64,000 nt of DNA, taken from positions 186,001 through 250,000 of the forward strand of contig NZ_BJLR01000001.1 in NCBI RefSeq assembly GCF_006538745.1. The letters are read 5' to 3'. Shown one piece after another: positions 63,060 through 64,000 of the stretch. The notes beneath the pieces were generated by a model, which was not told the DNA's origin, did not search any database, and saw only the letters and a program-made list of their open reading frames with translations. Made by a program: the position numbers and the translations under genes. The DNA is from Cellulomonas cellasea (GTDB lineage: Bacteria > Actinomycetota > Actinomycetes > Actinomycetales > Cellulomonadaceae). Positions within the stretch are counted from its first letter, which is position 1, and every line of letters begins with the position of its first letter.

Positions 63060-64000
63060 CGGCCGGCACCCGCGGGCGCGGCGGTCACGGCACCGGCGGC
63101 CGCCGGGGGTGGCGGGGCCGGCGCGTCGTCGGCCGCTCCGTCCACCGAGCGCCCGGCCGGTGCGCCGGTCCCCGCGGCGGCCGTCGCCGCGCCGCCACCG
63201 GGCTGCTCGCTGTCGACATGCACGCGCGGGACCCGCGCGCCGAGGCGCGTGACGATCTCGTAGCTGATGGTCCCCGCGCAGCGCGCCCAGTCCTCGGCCG
63301 TCGGGCCGCCGTCCGCGCCGGTGCCGAACAGCACGACCCGGTCCCCGGGCTGGTCGACCGCACCCGGACCGAGGTCGAGCACGACCTGGTCCATGCACAC
63401 GCGGCCGGCGACGGCCACGCGCCGCCCGCCGACGAGGACGGGGGCGCCGGGGTGGTCGGGGCCGCCCGACGCGTGGCGCGGGACCCCGTCGGCGTACCCG
63501 ACCGGGACGACGCCGAGCACCGTGCGCGTCGTCGTCGTGTAGGCGTGCGCGTACGAGACGCCCTGGCCGGCGCCGACGGTCTTCACGGTCGCGAGGTCGG
63601 CCTCGAACGTCATCGCCGGGACGAGCCCGTAGTCCGCGGGGCCGCCGAGCTGCGGGACGGGCGAGAGCCCGTACACCGCGATGCCGGGGCGGACCAGGTC
63701 GTAGTGCACCGCGGGGCTCGTGAGCGTCGCGGCGGAGTTGGCGAGGTGGCGGACCTCGAGGTGTGCCCCGCGGGTCTCGGCGAGGCGCACGGCGTCCGCG
63801 AACACCTCGGCCTGCGCGAGCACCGTGGGGTGCGTCGGCTCGTCGGCGAACGCGAGGTGCGACCAGATGCCGACGACCTCCACGGCCCCCTCGGCCTGCG
63901 CCCGCAGCGCGGCGTCGAGCACGTCGGGGAGGTCCGCCGGGGTCAGCCCGTTGCGGCCGAGCCCGGTGTCGACCTTGAGGTGCACCCGCGCGGTGCGGCC
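63056..64000 (-). CDS. alr: Alanine racemase, N-terminus cut by window edge
   Basis: PLP enzyme that makes D-alanine for peptidoglycan. The visible 314 residues are the C-terminal part of the barrel and the beta domain: VHLKVDTGLGRNGLTP, LANSAATL, DLVRPGIAVYGLSP (substrate and PLP-phosphate contacts), GVSYAHAYTT (catalytic Tyr), VPVGYADGVPR, VAGRVCMDQVVLDL and TISYEIVTRLGARVPR. The N-terminus with the PLP Lys lies beyond the right edge. A 50-residue Pro/Ala/Gly-rich tail follows the normal end. GTGA overlap with tsaE. Confidence 0.95.
   Translation of the reverse strand, partial: GRTARVHLKVDTGLGRNGLTPADLPDVLDAALRAQAEGAVEVVGIWSHLAFADEPTHPTVLAQAEVFADAVRLAETRGAHLEVRHLANSAATLTSPAVHYDLVRPGIAVYGLSPVPQLGGPADYGLVPAMTFEADLATVKTVGAGQGVSYAHAYTTTTRTVLGVVPVGYADGVPRHASGGPDHPGAPVLVGGRRVAVAGRVCMDQVVLDLGPGAVDQPGDRVVLFGTGADGGPTAEDWARCAGTISYEIVTRLGARVPRVHVDSEQPGGGAATAAAGTGAPAGRSVDGAADDAPAPPPPAAAGAVTAAPAGAGR

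Overview
The window is very GC-rich, densely coded DNA with many 1-20 bp gene overlaps (ATGA or GTGA junctions), GTG starts and few leader sequences. It carries WhiB-family (whiD-like) and BldM-like regulators, GuaB3, MoeZ-type sulfurtransferase, a GH6 cellulase with a CBM2, a pectinesterase and a phosphoketolase-Pta-AckA cluster. Together these point to a cellulolytic actinobacterium, most likely Cellulomonas or a close relative (inference from gene content; no rRNA is present to confirm it). No tRNA, rRNA, IS element, prophage or CRISPR array was seen.

Layout. 1-3.4 kb: a divergent pair of PspC-domain genes, a truncated sensor kinase on the minus strand and a PspC membrane protein plus a partner on the plus strand, around an intergenic region with five TCAGGG-core motifs. 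3.5-9 kb: a small membrane protein, a GT4 glycosyltransferase, the secreted GH6-CBM2 cellulase with a LacI-type operator, and a membrane diguanylate cyclase. 9-15.7 kb: guaA, then thiamin genes (thiE divergent from a TPP-riboswitch-controlled thiO-thiS-thiG cluster) and a ThiF/MoeB-rhodanese protein.

15.7-29.8 kb: a complete-looking actinobacterial Tad/Flp pilus locus on the minus strand. From its promoter side it runs: zinc-ribbon protein, CpaB-like, a TadZ-TadE fusion, TadE, TadA, TadB, TadC, sensor kinase, response regulator, then a separate promoter and the Flp pilin, OmpA-domain lipoprotein, a very large pilin-like protein, a second lipoprotein and a TadG-like membrane protein. The TadZ-TadE fusion with an internal prepilin-peptidase-like site is the most unusual thing in the window. 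A prepilin peptidase is not in view.

29.9-38.2 kb: DUF192 and DUF3817 proteins, a heterodimeric ABC exporter with complementary degenerate ATP sites, a nine-unit 17-bp minisatellite, a GNAT protein, ArfB-like peptide release factor, secreted pectinesterase and SURF1. 38.6-44.5 kb: xfp-pta-ackA, which together turn sugar phosphates into acetyl-phosphate and then acetyl-CoA or acetate plus ATP. 44.7-50.7 kb: a secreted DUF4874/DUF4832-FN3 protein, an aldehyde dehydrogenase, guaB3 and an exonuclease.

50.8-55.6 kb: guaB, bldM-like regulator, a MerR-type regulator, whiD-like gene and groES (two CIRCE-like sites), an arrangement reminiscent of the Streptomyces guaB-bldM-whiD-groES neighbourhood but with the MerR gene inserted. 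55.7-59 kb: a THUMP-like methyltransferase, a YbdK-type glutamate-cysteine ligase and a PadR operon. 59.1-64 kb: the tRNA t6A genes tsaD, a RimI-sulfurtransferase fusion, tsaB, tsaE, and alr, which runs off the right edge.
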